From Alkalicoccus urumqiensis (lineage in GTDB: Bacteria > Bacillota > Bacilli > Bacillales > Salisediminibacteriaceae), in assembly GCF_002993335.1 (NCBI RefSeq), contig NZ_PVNS01000004.1, forward strand, positions 1 through 64,000: a stretch of 64,000 nucleotides of DNA, read 5' to 3'. Position numbers and translations under genes: made by a program. The notes below the pieces were generated by a model. It made no database searches. It saw only the letters and a list, made by a program, of their open reading frames with translations, and was not told where the DNA came from. This document shows, in pieces, positions 53,593 through 61,332 of the stretch. The first letter of the stretch is position 1. Every line of letters begins with the position of its first letter.

Positions 53593-54621
53593 TCAGCCCT
53601 TCCTGGGACCTTTCTTTTTCGCTGGAGGGTGTTCTTTTAAAAACTGTTCAAACCAGTCTCGAATTTCTTTTCCCGGCTCTGTTTCCAGCTCTTCGGAAAG
53701 CGTCTGTTCAAGCTTCCGGTAGGCGGAGCGGATGTAAGGATACTGTCCGGTGGATTTGTAAAGCTTCATCAGTTCCAGATACCACATCTCATTTAACGGA
53801 TCAGCTTCTGTCAGCTGGGAGGCCATGCGGAGCGCGGCTTCTGTCCGCCGGTTCTCTTTGTACCATGTGAGCATAACGGAGGCTGTCGTTATCCATAAGG
53901 AACGGAGCCTCGCTCTTTCTCTCTCTGCCCAGACATAGTCGTACTGCTCCAGGTAATCGCCGTTATACATGCGCATAACACGCTCGTATTCACGGATCGT
54001 TTCCTCGCTCACTGGAATAGACGAAGAAGCCATCTGTTCAAATTCATCGACATCGAGTGTCACATGGTGCAGGACGAGCATGTATCCTTCCGAGACGCTT
54101 CGGATCTCAAAGTGGTGTTCATACGGCTTCAGCATCTTTCGAATATGATAGATCGCTGTATAAAGCTGTGAATAAGCTTTTTTCTCTTCATATTCCGGCC
54201 AGAGAAGCTCTACCAGCTCTCTTTTTCCCACAAGCTGGAACCGTTTTTGCAGCAGGTATAAAAATAACTGCTGTACTTTGGACGTTCTCCAGCGGAAAGG
54301 CCTTCCAAGATCGCCGTTTTTCGTAATCGATACCTGCCGGAACATCGTCATCCCGAGCTTCTTTTCTATAGATGAATTTCCCAGTTTGGCGCGGACGCTT
54401 TTTAGCAGCGTATCCTGATCCACTTCTTCCAGTGACTGCTTCATGTCATTTAATTTAAATCCTCTGACTGCCATTCCGTTTTCTGAAGAAATCAGAAGGA
54501 GAAGCACTTTATCGGGCTGATCTGGATAATGCGTCAGGAAATCCCCGATTTCCGCCTCGAACAGTGTCGTTCCCTTTCCCTCCGCTCCATTGGAATCATC
54601 CTGTGTAATGATGACTTTCAT
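53593..54621 (-). CDS. BTAD/winged-helix transcriptional regulator, copy A
   Basis: A 342-residue SARP-like regulator. It has a variable N-terminal part (1-95), a winged helix (about 100-185) with WRTSKVQQLFLYLLQ and LVELLWPEYEEKKAYSQLYTA, and a BTAD helical domain (about 190-330). The C-terminus is a basic tail (PPAKKKGPRKG). Over the winged helix it is very similar to copy B at 50767. It starts 27 bp after the membrane glycosyltransferase-like gene with AAGGGG before the ATG, so it is the last gene of the copy A operon. It probably regulates the module or a surface function. Confidence 0.85.
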   Translation of the reverse strand: MKVIITQDDSNGAEGKGTTLFEAEIGDFLTHYPDQPDKVLLLLISSENGMAVRGFKLNDMKQSLEEVDQDTLLKSVRAKLGNSSIEKKLGMTMFRQVSITKNGDLGRPFRWRTSKVQQLFLYLLQKRFQLVGKRELVELLWPEYEEKKAYSQLYTAIYHIRKMLKPYEHHFEIRSVSEGYMLVLHHVTLDVDEFEQMASSSIPVSEETIREYERVMRMYNGDYLEQYDYVWAERERARLRSLWITTASVMLTWYKENRRTEAALRMASQLTEADPLNEMWYLELMKLYKSTGQYPYIRSAYRKLEQTLSEELETEPGKEIRDWFEQFLKEHPPAKKKGPRKG

Positions 54622-54648
54622 TCGTCTCGCCCCTTTTCACACCTTATT

Positions 54649-55743
54649 TTAATCCACTTTAACGATCATATCCGGTTTCTTCCGAAGCGGTTTTTCTTTT
54701 GGCTTTTTCTGCTTCACCCGCCACCAGAAGCGTGCGAGCCACAGACCGTGCAGAGAAAGCAGGCCGGTGAGAAGAATGTTTCCGGGCAGCATGTCGGTAT
54801 CTATAAATAAAACCCATGCTGTCAGAACAACTCCAGTTATCATACAGTAATAAAAAAGAAACGATACCAGAAGCCATCCTGCTGCTCCTTCCGCACCCCC
54901 GCTGAACCAGGCGGTCAACACCAGCAGAACAAAAAGAAGTTCCATACTCAGCCCACCACGTTCCATCCAAGAAAACGAAGCATTTTTTTCTGCTTCAGCG
55001 GTGCGGATATAACGGGGTGCGCCTGCTGCGGTGCATCGGCCCGGGTGTTTTTCAAAATAAGCAAGGCACATTTCATAGGAACCAAACCGGGAAAAGGCTG
55101 TTTTCGATATCATGAAGATTGGATATTCCCGATAAGCCTGCCAGGTCCGCTGATGCAGGAGCCGAAACCGCGATAATCCGCCGAGGGAAAATGGCGTAAC
55201 ACTGCTCCAGTGCACAGTTCCCGCCAGAAGCATGCCTTTGTTCAGCTTCTTCCATGGAATCTGTACAAAGGCATCCCCTGCCAAAGCCGCCCCCTCCGGG
55301 ATAAGACAGAGAATGTTTCCCCGCGATAAACGGCTGGCTGTTATCCACAGATCCGGTGACCCGCTCCCCGCTCCTGTGAGCTGATACAGCCCTGGAATGA
55401 TACAGGAATGCCGCACGACCTGGCCTGCCGGAAGCTCCACCGATTTTTCCATATCCAGTTTCATCGAAAACGGACGGAGCGCCTCTTCTTCATCAGCATT
55501 CGTCAGCACCCAGATATCGCCTACTCCTTTTAACTGAGAAAACACACTACGCAGATCTTCTGCTGTCCGCGTCCCACCTTCCAGTATGATGGAGAACGGA
55601 TGTGCACCGTCTCTTTTCTCCGGTGTCTCCCGTTTCCACTTCCGGGAAAGTGCAAAGTGAATCAGCCGCAGGGATAAAAAAAGTGCATGTACTCCGATGA
55701 AGATGGCAGCCGCTGTAAAAAGAATCTGCAGCATGCTGTTCAT
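54649..55743 (-). CDS. Glycosyltransferase-2-like membrane protein lacking the acidic motif
   Basis: A 364-residue protein. An N-terminal helix (3-25) is followed by a region (45-235) with the layout of a GT-A glycosyltransferase (FSIILEGGTRTAEDL, DIWVLTNADEEEA, SRGNILCLIPEGA, YPIFMISKTAFSRFGSYEM). Three or four C-terminal helices (about 255-340) and a lysine-rich tail follow. Where an active family 2 enzyme has a DAD-type motif it has PEG, and no ED or TED equivalent is seen, so catalysis is doubtful. ATG 55743 follows GGGAGG and lies one base after the upstream stop. This gene has no counterpart in module copy B. Confidence 0.65.
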   Translation of the reverse strand: MNSMLQILFTAAAIFIGVHALFLSLRLIHFALSRKWKRETPEKRDGAHPFSIILEGGTRTAEDLRSVFSQLKGVGDIWVLTNADEEEALRPFSMKLDMEKSVELPAGQVVRHSCIIPGLYQLTGAGSGSPDLWITASRLSRGNILCLIPEGAALAGDAFVQIPWKKLNKGMLLAGTVHWSSVTPFSLGGLSRFRLLHQRTWQAYREYPIFMISKTAFSRFGSYEMCLAYFEKHPGRCTAAGAPRYIRTAEAEKNASFSWMERGGLSMELLFVLLVLTAWFSGGAEGAAGWLLVSFLFYYCMITGVVLTAWVLFIDTDMLPGNILLTGLLSLHGLWLARFWWRVKQKKPKEKPLRKKPDMIVKVD

Positions 55744-55744
55744 A

Positions 55745-56308
55745 CTATGCACCTCCCGGAAGAACAGACTGATGAAACGGAATGTCCACCGGCGGCGAGG
55801 TATGGTAGTACAGGCCGTGACACCGGTTTTCTTTCAGCTGGTGCAGCGCCCTCTTCACAAATGGATGTTCTTCAGTCCTGCTGAGTTTTGGATGAAGAAG
55901 CATCTGTTCAAGATCCGGCGCGGCCTGCTTAATTCGAAGCTCACCTGCCCAGGTTACGGCGCGCAGGCGGAGCGGTGTTTTAGCAGATGCGAGCCTGTTC
56001 TTAACGTGCAGCGCCAGATATAGATGGGCAAACCGTTTAATTCGTTCTACGACGGCTTCTGTATAGACACTGTTAATAATATCCATGCAATAGTCGGCCG
56101 CCCAGTCAAGCTCCCGGGCTGTCAACCGTTTATCCCCCAGCGCTTCCCCTTCTAACAGGTAATACTGGAGTCTCTGTTCCAACTCCTGCCGCCGCTTTCC
56201 TTGTTTACAGCAGTAAACCGACTGGAGCCTGCGCATCAGAGAGACAGTTACAATACCCACACATGAAAGCATCCAGCCAATAATCAACAGATAGCTCCAG
56301 CTGCTCAC
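55745..56308 (-). CDS. Single-pass membrane protein with HEAT-like end, module copy A
   Basis: A 187-residue protein with one N-terminal transmembrane helix (SYLLIIGWMLSCVGIVTVSLM, about 4-24) and a helical cytoplasmic domain. The latter includes a HEAT-like unit (LRAVTWAGELRIKQAAPDLEQML, about 130-155). GTG 56308 is used: it overlaps the upstream stop as GTGA and sits eight bases after a G-rich ribosome site. It is the equivalent of the 144-residue protein at 52027. It may anchor the pseudo-receiver protein or the glycosyltransferase-like protein at the membrane; that is inference from coupling. Confidence 0.75.
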   Translation of the reverse strand: MSSWSYLLIIGWMLSCVGIVTVSLMRRLQSVYCCKQGKRRQELEQRLQYYLLEGEALGDKRLTARELDWAADYCMDIINSVYTEAVVERIKRFAHLYLALHVKNRLASAKTPLRLRAVTWAGELRIKQAAPDLEQMLLHPKLSRTEEHPFVKRALHQLKENRCHGLYYHTSPPVDIPFHQSVLPGGA

Positions 56309-57213
56309 CTGCACCGCCCCCTTTCCCGGACGAGACGCTTTAACTTGGCTTCCAGAAGGGCGAAGGACACTGGTGTAATGACGTAATCATCAACGCCGAG
56401 ACGATGGGCATATTCAATTTCTTCGGAGGACGGGACACCGGAAATCAGCATAATATAGTATTTGTCTGCATTCGGTTCCTGACGAAGATTGTGAATCAGC
56501 TCCATCTCCGCTCTCGAAGCGGCCCGGTCATGAATAAAAACAACCTGCAGTTCATCGCTGTTCCGATCAAGCGAAGCTGCGAACTCCCTGCCGTTCTCAT
56601 ATGTGTTTACGTGTACTTTCACCGGATCCGTTCTCATCTGCTTTAAAAGCGGTGCCATAATCGATGCCGCAGCACGATCCGGTTCAATATAGTGGATAAA
56701 CAGCGTTTCACGGGTACCAGACGCCGGTGGAAGCACCACCTCATACACATCCTGTATACCATCCATCCGGCACGCTTCCTGTACTGCGGTTTCCAGCGCT
56801 TCCCCGGCGCTTTTACTGCTGTCACATATCGTCATAAAGCAGGCTTTCCATCTGAGAAGATCCTTAATCTCCAGCCGTTTAATGAGCGCAGCAGCCTCTT
56901 TTCTGCCGGCGCAGGGAAAGAGAACAAAATAACGTTCCTTTTCACTGCAGTAAAATAATAGATCCACTTCCCGGAGCCGTTCCAGAAACGTCAAAGGCGC
57001 TCCTTGATCCGATGCTTCAAGATACAGCAGGGAAAAGGGATACCGGTACCGCTCCGCCATCGTCTGCTGTATTCTGTAAAACAGCGGAAATACCGCTGCG
57101 TCGTATATGCTTCCCTCTTTCAATGACCTCTCAAGCCGGCTGCCTTCTCTCAACAAATTTCCGAGCCATTCCTCCCGTTTCTTCCCTGAGGCTGAACCCT
57201 CCACAGTTCCCAT
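56305..57213 (-). CDS. Degenerate GGDEF plus pseudo-receiver protein, copy A
   Basis: A 302-residue soluble protein, first gene of the copy A operon. Residues 35-160 keep the GGDEF framework (REVDLLFYC then YFVLFP), but the active loop reads SEKERY (90-95). Residues 170-297 are receiver-like: YIEPD, strand LQVVFIH with His228 at the phosphorylation position, and GVDDYVITP with Thr280 replacing Lys. Copy B has the same Asp-to-His change, so the loss is old and conserved. ATG 57213 is chosen because AAAGGAGG precedes it; a 26-codon extension upstream lacks a ribosome site. Confidence 0.8.
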   Translation of the reverse strand: MGTVEGSASGKKREEWLGNLLREGSRLERSLKEGSIYDAAVFPLFYRIQQTMAERYRYPFSLLYLEASDQGAPLTFLERLREVDLLFYCSEKERYFVLFPCAGRKEAAALIKRLEIKDLLRWKACFMTICDSSKSAGEALETAVQEACRMDGIQDVYEVVLPPASGTRETLFIHYIEPDRAAASIMAPLLKQMRTDPVKVHVNTYENGREFAASLDRNSDELQVVFIHDRAASRAEMELIHNLRQEPNADKYYIMLISGVPSSEEIEYAHRLGVDDYVITPVSFALLEAKLKRLVRERGRCR

Positions 57214-57282
57214 TCCCGAAGGCCTCCTTTCACGATTCATAAGCCTAAAGCACCTTGATTGATATAAATTATAAAAAGAGGA

Positions 57283-57303
57283 CCTGTACATTTTCTATAC
57301 AGG
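57283..57303. promoter_or_regulatory. Inverted repeat upstream of module copy A
   Basis: CCTGTA (57283-57288) and TACAGG (57298-57303) lie 70-90 bp before the first gene of copy A. On the minus strand it continues into ACAGGTC, a heptamer also seen in the shared motif at 51863. Confidence 0.35.
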
Positions 57304-57359
57304 CAGCAGCCGGTGTCTCTTCATATGCTTTTAAACATTGCGAAAACATAGATATATAA

Positions 57360-57659
57360 CCCATAAAAGAATTTAAATTCCATTTTAACGGGAAACAATT
57401 CTTCTTATTACTGCTTCTGATGCTTTTTTTCGGGATGATTCATCCGGCCATCGGAGATTTAATAAACTATGTAAAATTCGCCGCTTCCTTGGAAAATAAA
57501 TTGAGTTATTTTCTGAGGCAGGTAAACTTTTTCTTCAGGAGGGAAAGCCACTTTCTAAGGATAAATGCGTGATTTCACTGAGTAGATTAAACATGTTCTA
57601 CGCATAAGTTTTGAAATAAAATAAACCAGGCAGAAACCGCCTGGTCTTAAAAGAAAAGA
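57360..57659. other. Non-coding spacer upstream of module copy A
   Basis: AT-rich DNA with no supported gene. It holds a GAAAATAA/TTATTTTC inverted repeat (57492-57513) and an ACCAGGC/GCCTGGT hairpin followed by a short T/A tract (57625-57645). The latter may close the repeat region or end a transcript. Confidence 0.45.
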
Positions 57660-57930
57660 GAGATCTATTGAAGAGGTTCCCGCTTTCTGCCTGCACCTGC
57701 AGCCGTACGCGTTCCGGAGGGAATCTGAAAAGCGGAAGCGCCCTGGTCACGAGCGACCAGTCCTGGAAGCCCTGCCGACGAAAGCTGCTCTTTGCTTTCT
57801 TCGGCAGGGGTGAAGGAGCCTCGAGCGAGTGGGCGCTGCAGCCGTGCAAACAGCGACCGGCTGGAAGACAAGCCCACGGCAAGCTTCTGCCGAAAAGCGG
57901 AGAAGCTCCATTAACAGAAACAAACGGTAC
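57660..57930. repeat. Structured GC-rich intergenic repeat
   Basis: This 270-bp block contains several hairpins: CTGGTC/GACCAG (57743-57760), a 16-bp stem with one mismatch (57770-57785 with 57794-57809) and GTGGGC/GCCCAC further right. Its left part (57687-57722) matches 191-226 with four differences. It contains a 145-codon frame, but the frame runs through the stems, has no ribosome site and is judged not real. Likely a dispersed repeat family of this genome. Confidence 0.6.
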
Positions 57931-58010
57931 ATGGAACATAACGTTGACATGCGATAACCCTTGGCCTCCCTGCTCGGAAGAGGCTTCGAATTTTATACTT
58001 TCTTGTGCTC

Positions 58011-58044
58011 TAAAAAAAGCCCCGGCCTGTATCAGACCGGAGCG
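58011..58044 (-). terminator. Terminator after azoR
   Basis: On the minus strand CTCCGG and CCGGGG arms enclose TCTGATACAGG and are followed by CTTTTTTT, 12 bp after the stop at 58056. Confidence 0.85.
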
Positions 58045-58055
58045 TGAGGATTCTA

Positions 58056-58682
58056 TTAGAAACTGGAAGCCTGCTTTTCGATTTTTTCCATACCTTCTTC
58101 AATAATTTCTCCCGCTTTGTCCGGGAATTGGTTGTGTCCTTCAATGATCACACTGGTGCGGTTTTCAATACCAAAGAACGTCATAATCGTTTCCACGTAA
58201 TTTACCGCCATTTCCATCGATGCTGCAGCTCCTTCAGAGTACACACCGCCGCGGGCGTTCAGAAGCATTACTTTCTTGTCGTTCAGCAGACCGACAGGGC
58301 CTTCTTCCGTATATTTAAATGTTGTTCCGGCCTGGCAGAGGTAGTCAAAGTACGTGTGAAGTACCGCCGGCACACTGAAGTTCCACAGAGGGAAAGCAAG
58401 AACAACTTTATCAGCATTCAAAAACTGATCAAGATAGCCTTTGACCAATGCTGCAGCTTTCTCTTCTTCTAGAGACAGTTCCATCCCTTTTGCCGTTTTG
58501 AACATGCCGTGGATTTTATCCGCGTCATAATAAGGAAGGTTTTCTTCAAACAGATCCAGTTCTTCGATCCGGTCATTTGGATTTTCTTTCAGATACTGAT
58601 CCTTAAATTTATTATACATCTGCAGGCTTACTGCCTGATCGTCCGGTCGGGAGTTTGCTTTAATGAATAATACGTTTGCCAT
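58056..58682 (-). CDS. azoR: FMN-dependent NADH-azoreductase
   Basis: A 208-residue flavodoxin-like quinone/azo reductase. The N-terminal phosphate-binding region MANVLFIKANSRPDDQAVS, the PLWNFSVPAVLHTYFDYL stretch that contacts FMN and the NARGGVYSEG loop are all family features. In Bacillus, AzoR1 and AzoR2 reduce quinones by two electrons and protect from electrophile stress. That makes a functional link to the mhqD region plausible, though they are 35 kb apart. A perfect inverted repeat lies 49 bp upstream. The operon is a single gene. Confidence 0.92.
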   Translation of the reverse strand: MANVLFIKANSRPDDQAVSLQMYNKFKDQYLKENPNDRIEELDLFEENLPYYDADKIHGMFKTAKGMELSLEEEKAAALVKGYLDQFLNADKVVLAFPLWNFSVPAVLHTYFDYLCQAGTTFKYTEEGPVGLLNDKKVMLLNARGGVYSEGAAASMEMAVNYVETIMTFFGIENRTSVIIEGHNQFPDKAGEIIEEGMEKIEKQASSF

Positions 58683-58730
58683 AGATGAGTTCCTCCTTCA
58701 ATTGCGTTCCAATTTTTCACTTACGAAAAT

Positions 58731-58746
58731 AAAGTATACATACTTT
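58731..58746. promoter_or_regulatory. Palindromic operator candidate upstream of azoR
   Basis: AAAGTATACATACTTT has perfect 7-bp arms, and is flanked by ACGAAA and TTTCGT (58723-58728 and 58744-58749). In Bacillus azoreductase genes are repressed by the redox-sensing MarR-type regulators YodB and MhqR. The half-site orientation here (AGTA then TACT) differs from the usual YodB box, so the regulator is uncertain. Confidence 0.5.
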
Positions 58747-58805
58747 CGTTTATGTCGTCAACGAAGGAAAAGGCTTTCATTCAAAAAAACTTACGTTTGT
58801 TTATA

Positions 58806-58819
58806 TGTAATCGCTTACG
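58806..58819. promoter_or_regulatory. cre-like site upstream of azoR
   Basis: TGTAATCGCTTACG matches the cre consensus at 13 of 14 positions (last base differs). It lies 124 bp before azoR and 92 bp beyond the DUF4190 stop. Confidence 0.4.
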
Positions 58820-58863
58820 CTTTTTCCCAACGGTCTGCTGCTACTTCCTCCTTCTCCGTTCAT

Positions 58864-58895
58864 GTAAAAATCCCCTGCGCGCATATGCACAGAGG
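58864..58895 (-). terminator. Terminator after the DUF4190 gene
   Basis: On the minus strand CCTCTGTGC pairs with GCGCAGGGG, partly by G-U pairs, and is followed by ATTTTTAC. Confidence 0.7.
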
Positions 58896-58910
58896 ACTTC
58901 AGAAACATTA

Positions 58911-59168
58911 TTATCCAAACGTAATGATGACAAGAACGACGGTGACGAGAAGCGCCAGTGTATTCAAAATAAATCCGGCGGTCATCATTCCTTTTCCATT
59001 TTCTCCTTTTCGTATGTCACTCCGGGCGCGGAAAGCTGCCGCGAGCCCGCCGAGTGCAATGACTGCACCCGGGATGCCGAGCAGAATGGAAAACACGAGC
59101 CCCATGACACCGAGTATAAGAGTGAGAACGGCAGCGGTACTGCGCCGCTTGATAGAAGGTCCACCCAT
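58911..59168 (-). CDS. DUF4190 family small membrane protein
   Basis: An 85-residue protein with two hydrophobic helices (about 12-46 and 62-84) joined by a basic loop (RARSDIRKGENGKGM). The AVLTLILGVMGLVFSILLGIPGAVIALGG start and KGMMTAGFILNTLAL are characteristic of DUF4190. The role is unknown. The start overlaps the stop of the HAD gene by one base (TGATG), so it depends on the upstream gene for expression. Confidence 0.85.
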   Translation of the reverse strand: MGGPSIKRRSTAAVLTLILGVMGLVFSILLGIPGAVIALGGLAAAFRARSDIRKGENGKGMMTAGFILNTLALLVTVVLVIITFG

Positions 59169-59848
59169 CAGACTTTCTCCTTTCTCTCAAGAAGTGATGG
59201 GATTTCTGTAAGCTTCCGCACTTCCATATCCGGGGTGATCCCGGTATCACGCTGCTTCCCCTCCGGATTGAACCAAATCGTTTTTAATCCGGCCTTATTG
59301 CCGCCTGCGATATCCGCTGTGAGGGAATCACCGATAATCACCGTTTCCTGCTCAGGCAGCCGCTCCAGAACGTAGGAGAAAAAACCTGCAGAAGGCTTCT
59401 GGGCGCCGATCGTTTCAGAGATAAAGATATCATCCATTTTTTCCATCAGTCCCGACAGTTTCAGACGGGCCTGCTGGGTAGCTGCTACACCGTTTGTCGC
59501 AATGGAAAGACGGCAGGACTGCTTCAATGTATCCACTACGCGTTCTGCACCGGAAATGAATATTGTTTTTTCCTGAAGGAATTTCCGGTAGAGCGGCTCA
59601 AGCTCCTCCCCGCGGAAATGAAGGCCCAGTTCTTCAAACAAGTGTTCAAACCGTGCTGTCAGCACAAAAGATTTCGCTACTTCGCCTTCTTCGTAAGCAC
59701 TCCACAAATTCCGGTTAATTTCTTTGTACCGCTGCTTTATTTCCGCTGTCAGCGGAATGTCATGCTGCGTAAACAGCTTTGACAGCGCATATTCCTGAGC
59801 CGCCTGAAAATCCAGCAGCGTATCATCTAAGTCAAACAGAACATTCAT
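59168..59848 (-). CDS. HAD-family pyrimidine nucleotidase (YfnB/YjjG-like)
   Basis: A 226-residue haloacid dehalogenase phosphatase. Motif I DLDDTLLDF (6-14) carries the nucleophile Asp6; motif II is the threonine in IATNGV; motifs III and IV are KPSAGFF and IGDSLTADI with the acidic pair. It follows Bacillus YfnB and E. coli YjjG, which clean up noncanonical pyrimidine nucleotides. ATG 59848 (MNVLFDLDDT) is preferred to an upstream frame extension. It is coupled to DUF4190. Confidence 0.88.
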   Translation of the reverse strand: MNVLFDLDDTLLDFQAAQEYALSKLFTQHDIPLTAEIKQRYKEINRNLWSAYEEGEVAKSFVLTARFEHLFEELGLHFRGEELEPLYRKFLQEKTIFISGAERVVDTLKQSCRLSIATNGVAATQQARLKLSGLMEKMDDIFISETIGAQKPSAGFFSYVLERLPEQETVIIGDSLTADIAGGNKAGLKTIWFNPEGKQRDTGITPDMEVRKLTEIPSLLERKEKV

Positions 59849-60023
59849 CGAGATCTCTCCTAACATGTAAAAGCACTGACATCGTACCATATGTAACTTT
59901 CTGCGTCACGGAAGAAGCCCCGGTGATCAACTGCTTCCCCCTTTTCTTATAAGAACAAATTTATCTTTACAGCCGCCGGTCTGATGTGATTTTTCATTTT
60001 TTTACAAATTAAAGCGCAAACAC

Positions 60024-60052
60024 TTGTTCTTTAAGAACGTTTGTTCTATAAT
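60024..60052 (+). promoter_or_regulatory. Promoter with LexA/DinR-type box
   Basis: A -35 TTGTTC (60024-60029) and perfect -10 TATAAT (60047-60052) are 17 bp apart. Between them GAACGTTTGTTC (60035-60046) fits the Bacillus DinR/LexA box GAAC-N4-GTTC exactly. A second inverted repeat, GTTCTT-T-AAGAAC (60026-60038), overlaps it. Binding there would block the polymerase. Confidence 0.65.
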
Positions 60053-60085
60053 GAAGATAATATATTAGAGAAAGCAGGGATATGT

Positions 60086-60637
60086 ATGACACTCGCCGTT
60101 GACTTCTGGGGTCCGCACCGTTCTCTCGCTACACGTGAAGTCCGTCAGCTGGTCCAGCAGCAGTATGCCGCCCGTTCACAGCTGACAATCTATATTCATG
60201 CCGAGCCGTCATCCGGAGAAGAGGCGTTTGTCGTCACTGCTACATTTATACGCTCGGGCAGAGTGATTACAAAACGCCAGGCTTCCAGACGAAATAGCCC
60301 CTCTGCATCGGAGGAGAGCTATCGAACGCTTGCTGCGCTGTTATTTGCCTTGAAACACTGCCGGGAAGAAGCCGGCTCTGCTTTATCCATTCAGATTTTT
60401 TCCACCTATAGAGATATTGCACATGCTGCGGAAGGAAAAATACGATTTGCACCCGGATCCGAACAGGCTTCGCTGCAGCGTCATATCCAGCGGATGCTCC
60501 CTTCTTTTCATGCCGACGTGGAGCTGGCCTACCTGCCGAAACAGTTCCGCAAATGGAACCCTTTCTTCCGTCAGACAGAAGCAGCCGCAAAAAAAGGCGA
60601 GGCGTCATCTCTTTCCCGCGAAACACAGCAGGCGTAG
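60086..60637 (+). CDS. RNase H-like protein, probably degenerate
   Basis: A 183-residue protein. The order LTIYIHAEPSS, AFVVTATFIRSGRVITKRQ, EESYRTLAALLFALKHC and SIQIFSTYRDIA resembles the strands and helix of an RNase HI fold. The catalytic acids of RNase H are mostly missing (His in YIHAE, Thr in FSTY), so nuclease activity is doubtful. The assignment is tentative. The start ATG 60086 follows GCAGGGA. The LexA-type box in its promoter suggests SOS induction. A basic, polar C-terminal tail (about 155-183) has no obvious fold. Confidence 0.55.
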   Translation: MTLAVDFWGPHRSLATREVRQLVQQQYAARSQLTIYIHAEPSSGEEAFVVTATFIRSGRVITKRQASRRNSPSASEESYRTLAALLFALKHCREEAGSALSIQIFSTYRDIAHAAEGKIRFAPGSEQASLQRHIQRMLPSFHADVELAYLPKQFRKWNPFFRQTEAAAKKGEASSLSRETQQA

Positions 60638-60703
60638 GAATCGCTGTGCTACACTGAATGCAGAAGCAGCTGTTTTTCTGTATTTCAGAGAGGATGTGGC
60701 GCA

Positions 60704-61279
60704 GTGAATACGGTACATCATGCAGCATGGACGTACATTGCAGGAAAAATATCAATACCGGAAAGAAAAGCGGGGGTGCGCTGGGCCACAGCCGGTGCAG
60801 TGATGCCTGATGTGAGCTATGTTGTTCTGTTTTTTGGGATGGGTGTAGAGCGGGGGACACTGCATGCCGGGATGCTGCTTTCAGCAGACGCCCCCAGCCG
60901 GTGGGAACTACATGAACTGGTTCACGCTATTTTCGAACACCCACTTGGTATTCTTCTCAGGAACAGCGCCCACTCTCTTGTATTCTGGGCCGGCGCTGCG
61001 CTCCTTTTCTGGCTGCTTACGCGCACGCTTCTTTCCAACGCTATGCTGTTTGTATGGGGCTGGCTCGGTCATATCCTTCTGGACGCTTTGACGCATGTTA
61101 CAGACGCAACTCCATTGTTCTATCCGTTTTCTGAATGGACGTTCCCTGCCTTTGTTTCTTACTGGGACCCGGCTTATTATGGGCCGCTCTTCAGTCTCGT
61201 TTCGAACCTGCTTCTTCTCGCCTGCGGGACCTTTCTCGTACTTCGTCATTACCTGCGCAGAAAACGCCCCTCTGAATAA
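60704..61279 (+). CDS. YdjM/DUF457-like membrane metal-dependent hydrolase
   Basis: A 191-residue membrane protein with four to five helices and the histidine-rich pattern of the YdjM family: NTVHHAAWTY at the start, NSAHSLVFW, and LGHILLDALTHVTD followed by FYPFS. The His and Asp residues would bind metal at the membrane face; function is unproven. The start is GTG 60704, with GAGAGGA at a slightly long distance. It lies 66 bp after the RNase H-like gene and may share its SOS-type promoter. In E. coli ydjM is LexA-controlled. Confidence 0.75.
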   Translation: MNTVHHAAWTYIAGKISIPERKAGVRWATAGAVMPDVSYVVLFFGMGVERGTLHAGMLLSADAPSRWELHELVHAIFEHPLGILLRNSAHSLVFWAGAALLFWLLTRTLLSNAMLFVWGWLGHILLDALTHVTDATPLFYPFSEWTFPAFVSYWDPAYYGPLFSLVSNLLLLACGTFLVLRHYLRRKRPSE

Positions 61280-61292
61280 AAACGATATAGAG

Positions 61293-61327
61293 GAGGCCCT
61301 GAAAAGCAGTACGCTTTTCAGGGCCTC
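61293..61327. terminator. Bidirectional hairpin between ydjM-like and stress protein genes
   Basis: Perfect 15-bp arms GAGGCCCTGAAAAGC (61293-61307) and its complement (61313-61327) around AGTAC, between two converging genes; T-rich tails are short. Confidence 0.8.
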
Positions 61328-61332
61328 TTCTG

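Noticed and set aside
57668-58105. 145-codon frame on the plus strand
   Set aside because: It runs through the stems of the intergenic repeat and into the azoR terminator, lacks a ribosome site and has a composition rich in Arg, Cys, Ser and Pro unlike its neighbours.
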